From DASZYF01 sp035545535 (GTDB lineage Bacteria; Actinomycetota; Actinomycetes; Mycobacteriales; CAJCIY01), in NCBI GenBank assembly GCA_035545535.1, contig DASZYF010000097.1, positions 1 through 10,058 of the forward strand: a stretch of DNA of 10,058 nucleotides, in the 5' to 3' direction. Both the position numbers and the translations under genes were made by a program. Of the stretch, positions 1-6,833 are shown piece by piece (position 1 is the stretch's first letter; the number at the start of each line of letters is the position of its first letter). The notes under the pieces were generated by a model that saw only the letters and a program-made list of their open reading frames with translations, made no database searches and was not told where the DNA came from.

Positions 1-1
1 G

Positions 2-745
2 CTGCTGGACCTGCGGCTGTTCCGCATCAGCGGGTTCCGCATGTCGAGCCTCACCTCACTGACCGTCGGCGCGGGCATGTTCGGGACGATGTTCATCCTG
101 CCGCTCTACTACCAGGTGACCCGCGGCGCGAGCGCGATGGAAGCCGGGCTGCTGATGGCGCCGCAGGGCCTCGGAGCGATGTGCACGATGCCCATCGGCG
201 GCCGGCTCACCGACCGGATCGGGCCGCGCAACGTCGTCGCCACCGGCATCGTGCTGACGACGCTCGGGACCATCGCCTACACGCAGGTCGGCGCGCACAC
301 GAGCATCCCGCTGCTCGCCGGCTGCCTCGTGCTGCGCGGATTGGGCCTGGGGCTCACGATGATGCCGTCGATGAGTGCGGCCTACCAGGTGCTCTCGCCG
401 CCGGACATCCCCCGGGCCACCACGGCGCTGAACATCATCCAGCGCGTCGGTGGTGCGCTCTCCACCGCGGTCATCGCCGTGATGATCCAGCGCTCGCTCA
501 CCCACAGCATCGGCGGCGGCGCAAGCCTCGGCAGCGTGCACGGCAAGCCGTCCGGGGCGCTCGCCGACCACGTCGCGTCGGCGTTCGGCACCGGCTTCTG
601 GTGGGCCCTCGGGTTCACCGTCATCGGCCTGGTCCCCGCGCTGCTGCTGCCCAACCGCCCGCCGCAGCTGACACCGCCCCCGGTCGTCGGCGCGCCGAGC
701 CCGGCCTCCCAGACCGAAGAGCTGCTGATCGCGGCCGAAGCCTGA
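2..745 (+). CDS. DHA2-family MFS multidrug efflux transporter, C-terminal part (5' end outside window)
   Basis: This is an inner-membrane drug:proton antiporter of the EmrB/QacA (14-TM, DHA2) type. The reading frame is open from base 2, so the ATG at 41 is internal: the residues before it (LLDLRLFRISGFR) are the typical loop that precedes the second half of these transporters. About 247 residues are visible. They show repeated hydrophobic segments, an MFS motif-A-like loop (GGRLTDRIGPR, about residues 66-76) and a Gly/Ala-rich helix with QRVGGAL near residue 150. A hydrophilic Pro-rich tail ends at the TGA. The family exports cationic or amphipathic compounds; the substrate cannot be told from this half. 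The next gene starts 63 bases downstream with its own promoter-like element, so the two are probably not co-transcribed. The family call is secure; the specificity is unknown. Confidence 0.9.
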   Translation: MLDLRLFRISGFRMSSLTSLTVGAGMFGTMFILPLYYQVTRGASAMEAGLLMAPQGLGAMCTMPIGGRLTDRIGPRNVVATGIVLTTLGTIAYTQVGAHTSIPLLAGCLVLRGLGLGLTMMPSMSAAYQVLSPPDIPRATTALNIIQRVGGALSTAVIAVMIQRSLTHSIGGGASLGSVHGKPSGALADHVASAFGTGFWWALGFTVIGLVPALLLPNRPPQLTPPPVVGAPSPASQTEELLIAAEA

Positions 746-796
746 CCCTCGCCGGCTCCGGTCTCCGCCCCACAGGTCGGGCACAGCCGCGTCCGT

Positions 797-802
797 GAGG
801 AT
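797..802 (+). promoter_or_regulatory. Putative -10 hexamer (leaderless) of the TerC gene; overlaps a GAGG Shine-Dalgarno
   Basis: GAGGAT ends 6 bases before the GTG at 809. It resembles the actinobacterial -10 consensus (TAGRRT-like) at the spacing expected if the transcript starts at the start codon. The GAGG at 797-800 could instead be a Shine-Dalgarno with an 8-base spacer. The sequence alone cannot separate these two readings, but both support the 809 start. Confidence 0.4.
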
Positions 803-808
803 GGGGCG

Positions 809-1717
809 GTGTCCTCCTCGGCGGCGAGCGCCGCGTCGAACGACCTCGGCTCGGCCGGCTCCTACGTCGTGCTCGGCGTGGTGGTGGCCGCGGCGATCGT
901 GGTCGACCTGCTGCGCGTCGGCCGCCAGGACGCCGACGCGCGCAGCGGGCTCCGGTCCGCGGTCATCGACTACGGCCTCTGGACGGCGCTCGGCTTCGCG
1001 GTCGCGATCCCGGTCGCGCTGGTCGGCTCCGGCAAGGACGCGGTCGCGTACACGACCGCGTACGTGCTCGAGAAGACCCTGTCCCTCGACAACGTGGCGG
1101 TGTTCGCGGCGATCTTCACCGGCTTCGCCGTCGCCGACGCCGCGCGGCCGAAGCTGCTGACGCAGGGCATCATCGGCGCGCTCGCGCTGCGTGTCGTGTT
1201 CATCCTCGCCGGCATCGCCCTGCTCGACGCCGCGCAGGACGTGCTCATCCTGTTCGGAGTGCTCCTGCTGCTCACCGGCGTGCGCATGCTGCGCTCGAGC
1301 TCCGAGGACGGGCACGCGAAGCCGCCGAAGCTGCCGGGCTTCCTCACGAAGCGACCCTCGCTCGCGCCGCTGATCACGCTGGTCGTTGCCGACGTGGTGT
1401 TCGCGGTGGACTCGATCCCCGCCGCCTTCGGGGTGACCACGAAGGCGTTCCTCGTCGTCGCCAGCAACGCGTTCGCGATCCTCGGCCTGCGACCGACCTA
1501 CCTGATCCTCGTCGGCGGGATGGCGAGATTCCGCTACCTCGAGCCGGCCGTGGCCTTCCTGCTCATCATCATCGGCGCCAAGCTCTGCGCGCACCACTGG
1601 GTGCACGTGCACGACGCGGTGTCGCTTGCCGTCGTCGCGGCGGTGCTCGGAGGTGGCGTGCTGCTCTCGGTGCTGCGCCCCGACGAGGGCGGCGCTCCCC
1701 CGCCCAGCCACGCCTGA
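809..1717 (+). CDS. TerC-family integral membrane protein
   Basis: A 302-residue polytopic membrane protein of the TerC/Alx family. Members are linked to tellurite resistance and, in better studied cases, to manganese or other metal-ion export that supports metalation of secreted proteins. Two family signatures are plain: EKTLSLDN (residues 88-95), with the acidic Asp-Asn pair in a membrane helix, and FAVDSIPAAF (198-207), with the second membrane Asp. About seven to nine hydrophobic segments are visible, and a charged loop around residues 162-184 divides the protein into two related halves. Length fits the family (about 300-330). The GTG start is supported by GAGG eight bases upstream and by the absence of a better in-frame start. 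It converges on the VOC gene with only a 19-base gap. No ter-operon partners are present, so a metal-homeostasis role is more likely than dedicated tellurite resistance (inference). Confidence 0.92.
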   Translation: MSSSAASAASNDLGSAGSYVVLGVVVAAAIVVDLLRVGRQDADARSGLRSAVIDYGLWTALGFAVAIPVALVGSGKDAVAYTTAYVLEKTLSLDNVAVFAAIFTGFAVADAARPKLLTQGIIGALALRVVFILAGIALLDAAQDVLILFGVLLLLTGVRMLRSSSEDGHAKPPKLPGFLTKRPSLAPLITLVVADVVFAVDSIPAAFGVTTKAFLVVASNAFAILGLRPTYLILVGGMARFRYLEPAVAFLLIIIGAKLCAHHWVHVHDAVSLAVVAAVLGGGVLLSVLRPDEGGAPPPSHA

Positions 1718-1736
1718 CGGACCGGTCGAGCGGCGC

Positions 1737-2108
1737 TCAGTCCGGGACGAGGCAGAAGACGTTTCCCTCCGGGTCGTGCATCACACGCCAGCGGATGCCG
1801 TGCTCGGCGACGTCACCTTCGGGCGCACGGGTGGCGCCGAGCGCCTCGACTCGCGCGGTCGCGGCCTCGAGATCGTCGACGTGGATGTCGAGGTGCAGCC
1901 GGTTCTTGCCCGGCACCAGCTCCGGCACCCGCTGGAACGCGAGCCGCGTGGCCTCGGGCGACGTGCCGTTCACGCCGACGTACTGCGGCGGGTCGCCGAT
2001 CGAACCGCGGATCGACGTCCCGAGCACGGCCGCCCAGAACTCGGCCTGCGCGACCGGGTCGAGCGCGTCGACCTGGACGAACACCCAGCGGCCGACGGGC
2101 TCGTTCAC
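1737..2108 (-). CDS. VOC-superfamily (glyoxalase-like domain) protein
   Basis: A 123-residue single-domain protein of the vicinal oxygen chelate superfamily (glyoxalase / bleomycin-resistance / dioxygenase fold), probably a cytosolic dimer. It shows the paired beta-alpha-beta-beta-beta layout: an N-terminal FVQVDALDPVAQAEFWAAVLG segment, a second module starting RLHLDIHVDDLEAA (residues 70-83), and the typical ending HDPEGNVFCLV (111-121). His72 or His76 and Glu114 are possible metal ligands. The GTG at 2108 is chosen because it overlaps the stop of the upstream HhH-GPD gene in a 4-base GTGA junction, which indicates translational coupling. A much longer open frame continues upstream, but that part is antisense or off-frame to the HhH-GPD gene and has no family features. 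The substrate is unknown: these short actinobacterial VOC proteins include detoxifying enzymes, resistance proteins and many of undefined role. Confidence 0.87.
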   Translation of the reverse strand: MNEPVGRWVFVQVDALDPVAQAEFWAAVLGTSIRGSIGDPPQYVGVNGTSPEATRLAFQRVPELVPGKNRLHLDIHVDDLEAATARVEALGATRAPEGDVAEHGIRWRVMHDPEGNVFCLVPD

Positions 2109-2704
2109 CGGCCCGCCGCCGCCTTCGCCGCGCCGGACTTGAGCTCCGCCTTCATCTGCTGCTTGTAGCTGCGCACCTTCGACAACGATGCGCTGTCGAC
2201 GATGTCGGCGACGCTGCGGAACACCTTGTCCTCGCCGTAGGTGCCGGCCGCCTCGCGCCAGCCCTTCGGGCGGATCCCGAGCTGCTTGCCGAGCAGCGCG
2301 AGGAAGATCTTCGCCTTCTGCTCGCCGAACCCGGGCAGCGCCTGGAGCCGGGCGAGCAGCTCGTCGCCGCTCTTCACGCCGGTCCACACGGCCTCGGCCC
2401 GGCCGCCGTACTCGGCGACGAGCGCGGCGCACATCTGCTGCGTGCGGGTGGCCATCGAGCCCGGGAAGCGGTGCAGCGCAGGCGGGGTGGAGAAGATCTC
2501 GGCGAGCTTCTCCGGCGCCATCGACGCGATCTTCTTCGCGTCCAGCGTCTTCGTCTTCATCCGCTCGGCGAGCACGGCCGGCGAGCTGAAGGCCTTCTCC
2601 ATCGTGACCTGCTGGTCGAGCAGCATGCCGATCAGCAGCGCGAGCGGGTCCTTCGAGAGGACGTCGTCCGCCTTGTCGTTCCCCGTGAGGTGCAGCGTCG
2701 CCAT
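2105..2704 (-). CDS. HhH-GPD-type base-excision DNA repair family protein (catalytic residues not evident)
   Basis: A 199-residue all-helical protein of the helix-hairpin-helix/GPD glycosylase superfamily. It matches a compact actinobacterial family usually annotated 'HhH-GPD-type base excision DNA repair protein'. Visible are an N-terminal helical region (PLALLIGMLLDQQVTMEKAF, residues 20-39) resembling the start of the EndoIII/AlkA fold, and the hairpin LPGFGEQKAKIF (123-134), which in relatives binds DNA backbone. The usual glycosylase Asp that follows the hairpin by about 18 residues is replaced by a basic stretch, GIRPKGWR (143-150). The lysine of bifunctional glycosylases is Gln129 here. 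No 4Fe-4S Cys cluster is present. The start ATG at 2704 has CAGGAT six bases upstream. It is the first gene of a pair coupled to the VOC gene by a 4-base overlap. DNA binding or repair is inferred from the fold; enzymatic activity is uncertain. Confidence 0.88.
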   Translation of the reverse strand: MATLHLTGNDKADDVLSKDPLALLIGMLLDQQVTMEKAFSSPAVLAERMKTKTLDAKKIASMAPEKLAEIFSTPPALHRFPGSMATRTQQMCAALVAEYGGRAEAVWTGVKSGDELLARLQALPGFGEQKAKIFLALLGKQLGIRPKGWREAAGTYGEDKVFRSVADIVDSASLSKVRSYKQQMKAELKSGAAKAAAGR

Positions 2705-2710
2705 GGCCCC

Positions 2711-2716
2711 ATCCTG
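2711..2716 (-). promoter_or_regulatory. Putative -10 hexamer upstream of the HhH-GPD gene
   Basis: CAGGAT on the minus strand lies 6 bases before the ATG at 2704. The context AGGATGGG is identical to that before the TerC and phosphatase genes. The position fits a leaderless start, although AGGA could also act as a weak Shine-Dalgarno. Confidence 0.35.
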
Positions 2717-2743
2717 CCGTGCCCCGCGCCGTGCGGGGGCCGC

Positions 2744-2920
2744 TCATCCTTCGCGGGCCGGCTCACCCTGGTTCATCGGCGCAGCTGGGCAGGGGCCGTC
2801 CTCGTGGTACGCGCCGCAGCGCTCGCACCGGAAGGTGATCGGGCCTTTCCACGGGACGGTAGGCGGCGTTGTCCCGCCGGGGTGCGGCAGGAAGATCCGC
2901 CGCAACCAGCCCCACACCAT
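2744..2920 (-). CDS. Small 58-residue Cys/His protein with a zinc-knuckle-like motif
   Basis: A short open frame from an ATG at 2920 to TGA at 2744. It encodes 58 residues starting MVWGWLRRIFLP. Residues 32-44 read CERCGAYHEDGPC, a C-X2-C-X3-H-X4-C arrangement. This is one residue shorter than the classical CCHC zinc knuckle (C-X2-C-X4-H-X4-C) and keeps a Gly after the second Cys and an aromatic residue. The N-terminus is basic and aromatic, and the tail is Pro/Gly-rich. About 50 of 58 codons end in G or C, as in neighbouring real genes. It fits exactly between the kinase stop (21-base gap) and the HhH-GPD start (39-base gap) on the same strand. A perfect TANNNT box (TACCGT) ends 6 bases before its ATG. 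A zinc-binding role is inferred from spacing only; the function is unknown. An 82-residue frame overlapping it (2763-3011) runs into the kinase gene and has no such features. Confidence 0.62.
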   Translation of the reverse strand: MVWGWLRRIFLPHPGGTTPPTVPWKGPITFRCERCGAYHEDGPCPAAPMNQGEPAREG

Positions 2921-2926
2921 CGTTCG

Positions 2927-2932
2927 ACGGTA
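2927..2932 (-). promoter_or_regulatory. Putative leaderless -10 (TACCGT) for the small Cys/His protein
   Basis: TACCGT on the minus strand fits TANNNT and ends exactly 6 bases before the ATG at 2920. It lies in the 21-base gap after the kinase stop. The 10-mer TACCGTCGAA recurs upstream of the HD-domain gene at 9879-9870 (minus strand). Confidence 0.45.
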
Positions 2933-2941
2933 CGGCCCGAA

Positions 2942-3709
2942 TCAGGCGGCGCGCAGCGCGGCCCGGGCCGCCGTCGCGGCCTGGTGGGCGTAGTGGCCAC
3001 CGAACAGGCACGCGTGCACGAGCAGCGGGAAGAGCTGGTGCAGCGGCACCCGCGCGCGCCAGCCGTCGGCGAGCGGCCAGGCCTCGTCGTAGGCGGCGAG
3101 CACGACGTCGAGGTGGGGCAGGCCGAACAGCGCGAGCATCGCGAGGTCGCTCTCGCGGTGGCCGCCGTGCGCGGCCGGATCGATGAGCCAGACACGACCG
3201 TCGGCACCCCAGAGGACGTTGCCGCTCCAGAGGTCGCCGTGCAGGCGGGCGACCGGCTCCGGCGGGCCGGCGAGCTCGTCGATGCGGTCGCAGACCTCGT
3301 CGACCGCCCGCTGCTCGTCCGGCGACAGCATCGCCTCACGCGCGTAGGGCTGGATGCGGCGCTCGACGAACCAGGCCGGCCAGGTCGGGGCGTCGGCGTC
3401 ATCCATCGGGGTGTTGTCCATCGGCGCGTTGCCGATGTAGCCGGCCCACGGGGCGCCGTAGCGCTCGGCCCCGCTGCGGTGCAGCGCGGCGAGCTCGTGG
3501 CCGAAGCGCTCGGCCGCGGCCCGCGTGGGTTCCCCGGTCGGGACGAAGTCGATCGCGATCGAGCTGTCGGTGACCTCGTGCACGCTCGGGACCGGGACGG
3601 CGCGGGCGGCGGCGAGCCAGCGCAGGCCGTCCGCCTCGGCCGCGAAGAACCCGGGCGGCGCGGTGGCCCGCTCCTTCCGGTAGACCTCGCCCATCGCGGC
3701 CCGGGTCAC
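2942..3709 (-). CDS. Fructosamine / ribulosamine 3-kinase family protein (protein deglycation)
   Basis: A 255-residue kinase-fold protein of the FN3K family. These enzymes phosphorylate ketoamines (Amadori products) on lysine side chains; the 3-phosphate is unstable and the sugar is shed, repairing the protein. Visible features are APPGFFAAEADGLRWL (residues 17-32), the catalytic loop HGDLWSGN (157-164, Asp159), and the metal-binding IDPAAHGGHRESDLAML (176-192), whose DPA...GHRE..LAM pattern is characteristic of the family. The Gly-rich nucleotide loop found at the N-terminus of E. coli YniA or human FN3K is absent, so the protein is about 30-50 residues shorter. The GTG at 3709 is chosen because it overlaps the phosphatase stop by 4 bases (GTGA); the ATG at 3694 is an alternative. 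Bacterial relatives mostly prefer ribulosamines or erythrulosamines. The family call is strong; the substrate is inferred. Confidence 0.9.
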   Translation of the reverse strand: MTRAAMGEVYRKERATAPPGFFAAEADGLRWLAAARAVPVPSVHEVTDSSIAIDFVPTGEPTRAAAERFGHELAALHRSGAERYGAPWAGYIGNAPMDNTPMDDADAPTWPAWFVERRIQPYAREAMLSPDEQRAVDEVCDRIDELAGPPEPVARLHGDLWSGNVLWGADGRVWLIDPAAHGGHRESDLAMLALFGLPHLDVVLAAYDEAWPLADGWRARVPLHQLFPLLVHACLFGGHYAHQAATAARAALRAA

Positions 3710-4203
3710 GCGCCGAGCTGCGCGCGCACGTGCTCGAGCAGGCCTTCGCAGGAGCGCTCGACCATCTCCAGCACGTCGTCGAACCCGCGGTCGCCGCCGT
3801 AGTAGGGGTCCGGCACGTCCTTGTCGCCCGAGCGCCGCGCTTCGGGGTCCCACTCGCGCAGGCGGTGGACCTTCGCTCGTTCCTCCGGCGTGTGGGCCGC
3901 GCGGAGCAGCAGGTCGCGATGCCCGGAGTCGAGCGCGATCACGAGGTCACGGTCGGCGAACCAGGAGGACTCGAAGCGCCGGGCGACGTGGTCGAAGGAG
4001 TACCCGGCCGCCTCGAGCACCGCGCGCGAGCGCGGGTCGGCATCGTCGCCGAGGTGGTAGCCCGCGGTGCCGGCGCTGTCGACGACGATGCGGTCGGACA
4101 AGCCCGCCTCGTCGACGAGGTGCCGCATGACGACCTCCGCCGTGGGCGAGCGGCAGATGTTCCCGGTGCAGACGAAGCAGATCCGGACGGGTTCACGGGC
4201 CAC
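3706..4203 (-). CDS. Low-molecular-weight protein-tyrosine-phosphatase
   Basis: A 165-residue cytosolic LMW-PTP, a normal length for the family. The N-terminal P-loop FVCTGNICRSPTAE holds the C-X5-R signature (Cys12, Arg18). The C-terminal DPYY loop gives the general acid (VPDPYYGG, Asp132, Tyr134, Tyr135). It closely resembles PtpA-type actinobacterial phosphatases. I start it at the GTG at 4203 rather than the TTG at 4227, because GGAGAGG (4212-4218, minus strand) sits 8 bases before 4203 and residues between the two starts are not family-like. Its stop overlaps the start of the kinase gene, and the order LMW-PTP then FN3K homologue is a recurrent bacterial pairing. In that setting the phosphatase is thought to act on sugar-phosphate adducts (ribulosamine 5-phosphate), preparing substrates for the kinase, rather than on phosphotyrosine. 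Which role applies here cannot be read from the sequence. Confidence 0.93.
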   Translation of the reverse strand: MAREPVRICFVCTGNICRSPTAEVVMRHLVDEAGLSDRIVVDSAGTAGYHLGDDADPRSRAVLEAAGYSFDHVARRFESSWFADRDLVIALDSGHRDLLLRAAHTPEERAKVHRLREWDPEARRSGDKDVPDPYYGGDRGFDDVLEMVERSCEGLLEHVRAQLGA

Positions 4204-4209
4204 GCGCCC

Positions 4210-4218
4210 ATCCTCTCC
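4210..4218 (-). promoter_or_regulatory. RBS (GGAGAGG) / overlapping -10-like GAGGAT of the phosphatase gene
   Basis: On the minus strand GGAGAGG occupies 4218-4212, 8 bases before the GTG at 4203. This decides that start over the upstream TTG. The embedded GAGGAT (4215-4210) also lies 6 bases before the start, the same AGGATGGG context as two other genes in the window. Confidence 0.5.
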
Positions 4219-4255
4219 GACGCGCAATGGGGGCGACCCGGCGGGTCTCCTCGCC

Positions 4256-4261
4256 TACGTT
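4256..4261 (+). promoter_or_regulatory. Putative leaderless -10 (TACGTT) of the ABC exporter operon
   Basis: TACGTT fits TANNNT and ends 8 bases before the GTG at 4270. No Shine-Dalgarno is visible before either candidate start, which agrees with leaderless transcription. It lies in the 66-base divergent gap (4204-4269) shared with the phosphatase gene. I recognise no operator or other element in that gap. Confidence 0.45.
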
Positions 4262-4269
4262 GGCCGGTT

Positions 4270-5211
<942 letters not shown>

Positions 5212-5224
5212 GGGTGGTGCGGCG

Positions 5225-6007
5225 ATGACCAGCGCGGCGGTGCGCTCCTACGGGTACTGGGCGACGACGTACAAGAAGACGTGGCGCGGCTCGGTGACCG
5301 CGGGCTTCGTCAACCCGCTGCTCTACCTCGCATCCCTGGGCGTCGGGCTCGGCTCGCTGGTCGACAAGCACCAGGGCAGCAGCTCGAGCACGCTCTCGCA
5401 CGTCAGCTACCTCGCGTTCCTCGCACCCGGTCTGCTCGCATCGACGGCGATGCAGACCGGCACCGGTGAGTCGACGTGGCCCGTCATGGCGTCGTTCACC
5501 TGGACGCGGCAGTACCACGCGATGCTCGCCACGCCCCTGCGGGTGGCCGACATCGTCGCCGGGCACGTCGCGTGGATCGCCACCCGCATCTTCGGCACCG
5601 CCGCGATCTTCACCGGCGTGCTCGCGGTCTTCGGCACCATCAAGTCGCCGGGCATCCTGCTCGCCATCCCGGCGGCCGTGCTGGTGGGGCTGTCGTTCGC
5701 CACGCCGATCATGGCGTTCGCCGCCACGCAGGAGACCGACAACGCCTTCGCCATCCTCAACCGCTTCATCGTGCTGCCGCTGTTCCTGTTCAGCGGCACG
5801 TTCTTCCCCATCTCGCAGCTGCCGACGTGGACCCACCCGATCGCCTACGTGACGCCGCTGTGGCACGGCGTGCAGCTGTGCCGCGGGCTTGACCTGGGGC
5901 ACGTCTCGGCGGGCTCGCTGCTCGGGCACGCAGCGGTGCTGCTGGCGTTCACGACGGTGGGCATCGTCGTCGCGCTGCGCACGTACCGCACGCGGCTGGA
6001 GACCTGA
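5225..6007 (+). CDS. ABC-2 type transporter permease 1 (NodJ/DrrB-like)
   Basis: A 260-residue integral membrane subunit with six predicted helices and a short cytoplasmic N-terminus. The conserved ABC-2 region LNRFIVLPLFLFSGTFFPISQLP, followed by TPLWHGVQLCRGL, is the NodJ-type signature. The start ATG at 5225 is preceded by GAGGGTGG (5210-5217) with a 7-base spacer, overlapping the stop of the ATPase gene, so the genes are co-transcribed. Its stop shares one base with the start of the second permease (TGATG). It is paralogous to that next gene. The pair probably forms a heterodimeric channel with two copies of the ATPase at the cell membrane. Confidence 0.92.
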   Translation: MTSAAVRSYGYWATTYKKTWRGSVTAGFVNPLLYLASLGVGLGSLVDKHQGSSSSTLSHVSYLAFLAPGLLASTAMQTGTGESTWPVMASFTWTRQYHAMLATPLRVADIVAGHVAWIATRIFGTAAIFTGVLAVFGTIKSPGILLAIPAAVLVGLSFATPIMAFAATQETDNAFAILNRFIVLPLFLFSGTFFPISQLPTWTHPIAYVTPLWHGVQLCRGLDLGHVSAGSLLGHAAVLLAFTTVGIVVALRTYRTRLET

Positions 6008-6831
6008 TGGGCGCGGCGGTCTCCGACCTCGGCACCGCGGTCGCTGAAGCGGCCCGCGTCGTGCCGGCCTCGTGGCTGCGCGGTCGGCGCGGGATGCGGC
6101 TGCTCGAGCGCAACTACACGGTGTTCCGCCGCTACTCCTGGACCGTGGTGCTCAGCGGGTTCTTCGAACCGCTCTTCTACCTGCTCTCGATCGGCAAGGG
6201 GCTCGGCACCCTCGTCGGTGGCATCCACGGCGTGAGCTACGCGCAGTACGTGGCGCCTGCTCTGCTGGCGACCTCGGCGATGAACGGGGCCATCTACGAC
6301 TCGACCGCCAACCTGTTCTTCAAGCTCAAGTACCAGAAGCTGTACGACGCGGTGCTGGCGACGCCGCTGTCGGTGAACGACGTCGCGTTCGCCGAGGTCA
6401 CCTGGGCGCTCACGCGCGGCGCGGTCTACTCGCTGGTCTTCGTCGTGATCATGGCGGTGCTCGGGCTCATCGTGTCGTGGTGGGCGCTGCTCGCGCTGCC
6501 GGTCGCGATCGGCATCGGCTTCGCGTTCGCCGCCACGGGCATCGTCGCGGTGACGTGGGTGCGGTCGTGGCAGGACCTCGAGCTCATGCAGATCGTGATC
6601 CTGCCGCTGTTCCTGTTCAGCGCGACGTTCTACCCGCTGTCGACCTACCCGCACTGGCTGCAGGTCGTCACGCAGGTGTCGCCGCTGTACCACGGGGTCG
6701 CGCTCGAGCGATCGCTCACCCTGGGCGACGTGGGGCTCGCGGACCTCGTGCACGTCGGCGTGCTCGTCACGCTCGGCTGCGTCGCGATGAGCATCGCCAC
6801 CCGCCGCCTGGGGAAGCTCCTCGTCACCTGA
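6007..6831 (+). CDS. ABC-2 type transporter permease 2 (NodJ/DrrB-like)
   Basis: A 274-residue permease paralogous to the preceding one. A hydrophilic, slightly longer N-terminus (about residues 1-40, ending RGMRLLERNYTVFRRYSW) precedes six hydrophobic segments. The shared core reads LMQIVILPLFLFSATFYPLSTYP, then SPLYHGVALERSLTLGDVG, matching LFLFSGTFFP and PLWHGVQLCRGLDLG in permease 1. The start ATG overlaps the previous stop by one base, so translation is coupled. With the ATPase it completes an exporter of the daunorubicin-resistance/nodulation type. An accessory regulator gene is not visible on either side. It is the last gene of the operon; 57 bases of non-coding DNA follow. Confidence 0.92.
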   Translation: MGAAVSDLGTAVAEAARVVPASWLRGRRGMRLLERNYTVFRRYSWTVVLSGFFEPLFYLLSIGKGLGTLVGGIHGVSYAQYVAPALLATSAMNGAIYDSTANLFFKLKYQKLYDAVLATPLSVNDVAFAEVTWALTRGAVYSLVFVVIMAVLGLIVSWWALLALPVAIGIGFAFAATGIVAVTWVRSWQDLELMQIVILPLFLFSATFYPLSTYPHWLQVVTQVSPLYHGVALERSLTLGDVGLADLVHVGVLVTLGCVAMSIATRRLGKLLVT

Positions 6832-6833
6832 CC

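Noticed and set aside
56..1711. A 551-codon open frame on the minus strand opposite the MFS and TerC genes.
   Set aside because: Its product is almost entirely Arg, Glu, Asp, His and Gly with no fold signature, and it mirrors the codon bias of two clear membrane-protein genes on the other strand. Such antisense frames are expected in very GC-rich DNA.
1728..1738. Small hairpin GAGC-GGC-GCTC between the convergent TerC and VOC genes as a terminator.
   Set aside because: Only four base pairs, overlapping the VOC stop codon, with no T-tract. This is not distinguishable from chance at this GC content.
2763..3011. An 82-residue minus-strand frame overlapping the small Cys/His gene.
   Set aside because: It runs into the C-terminus of the kinase gene in another frame, is Arg/Pro-rich and has no motif. 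The 2744-2920 frame has a better start context, spacing and third-position bias.
2471..3802. A 443-codon plus-strand open frame across the HhH-GPD, small-protein and kinase genes.
   Set aside because: Low-complexity Arg/Gly/Val composition, and it lies antisense to genes with intact catalytic motifs.
4204..4227. TTG at 4227 as the start of the LMW-PTP.
   Set aside because: GGAGAGG sits 8 bases before the GTG at 4203, and the eight extra residues would be encoded by the ribosome-binding site itself.
3730..4269. Upstream extension of the ABC ATPase frame.
   Set aside because: The extension is antisense to the LMW-PTP gene and unlike any ABC protein. The ATPase domain starts just after the GTG at 4270.
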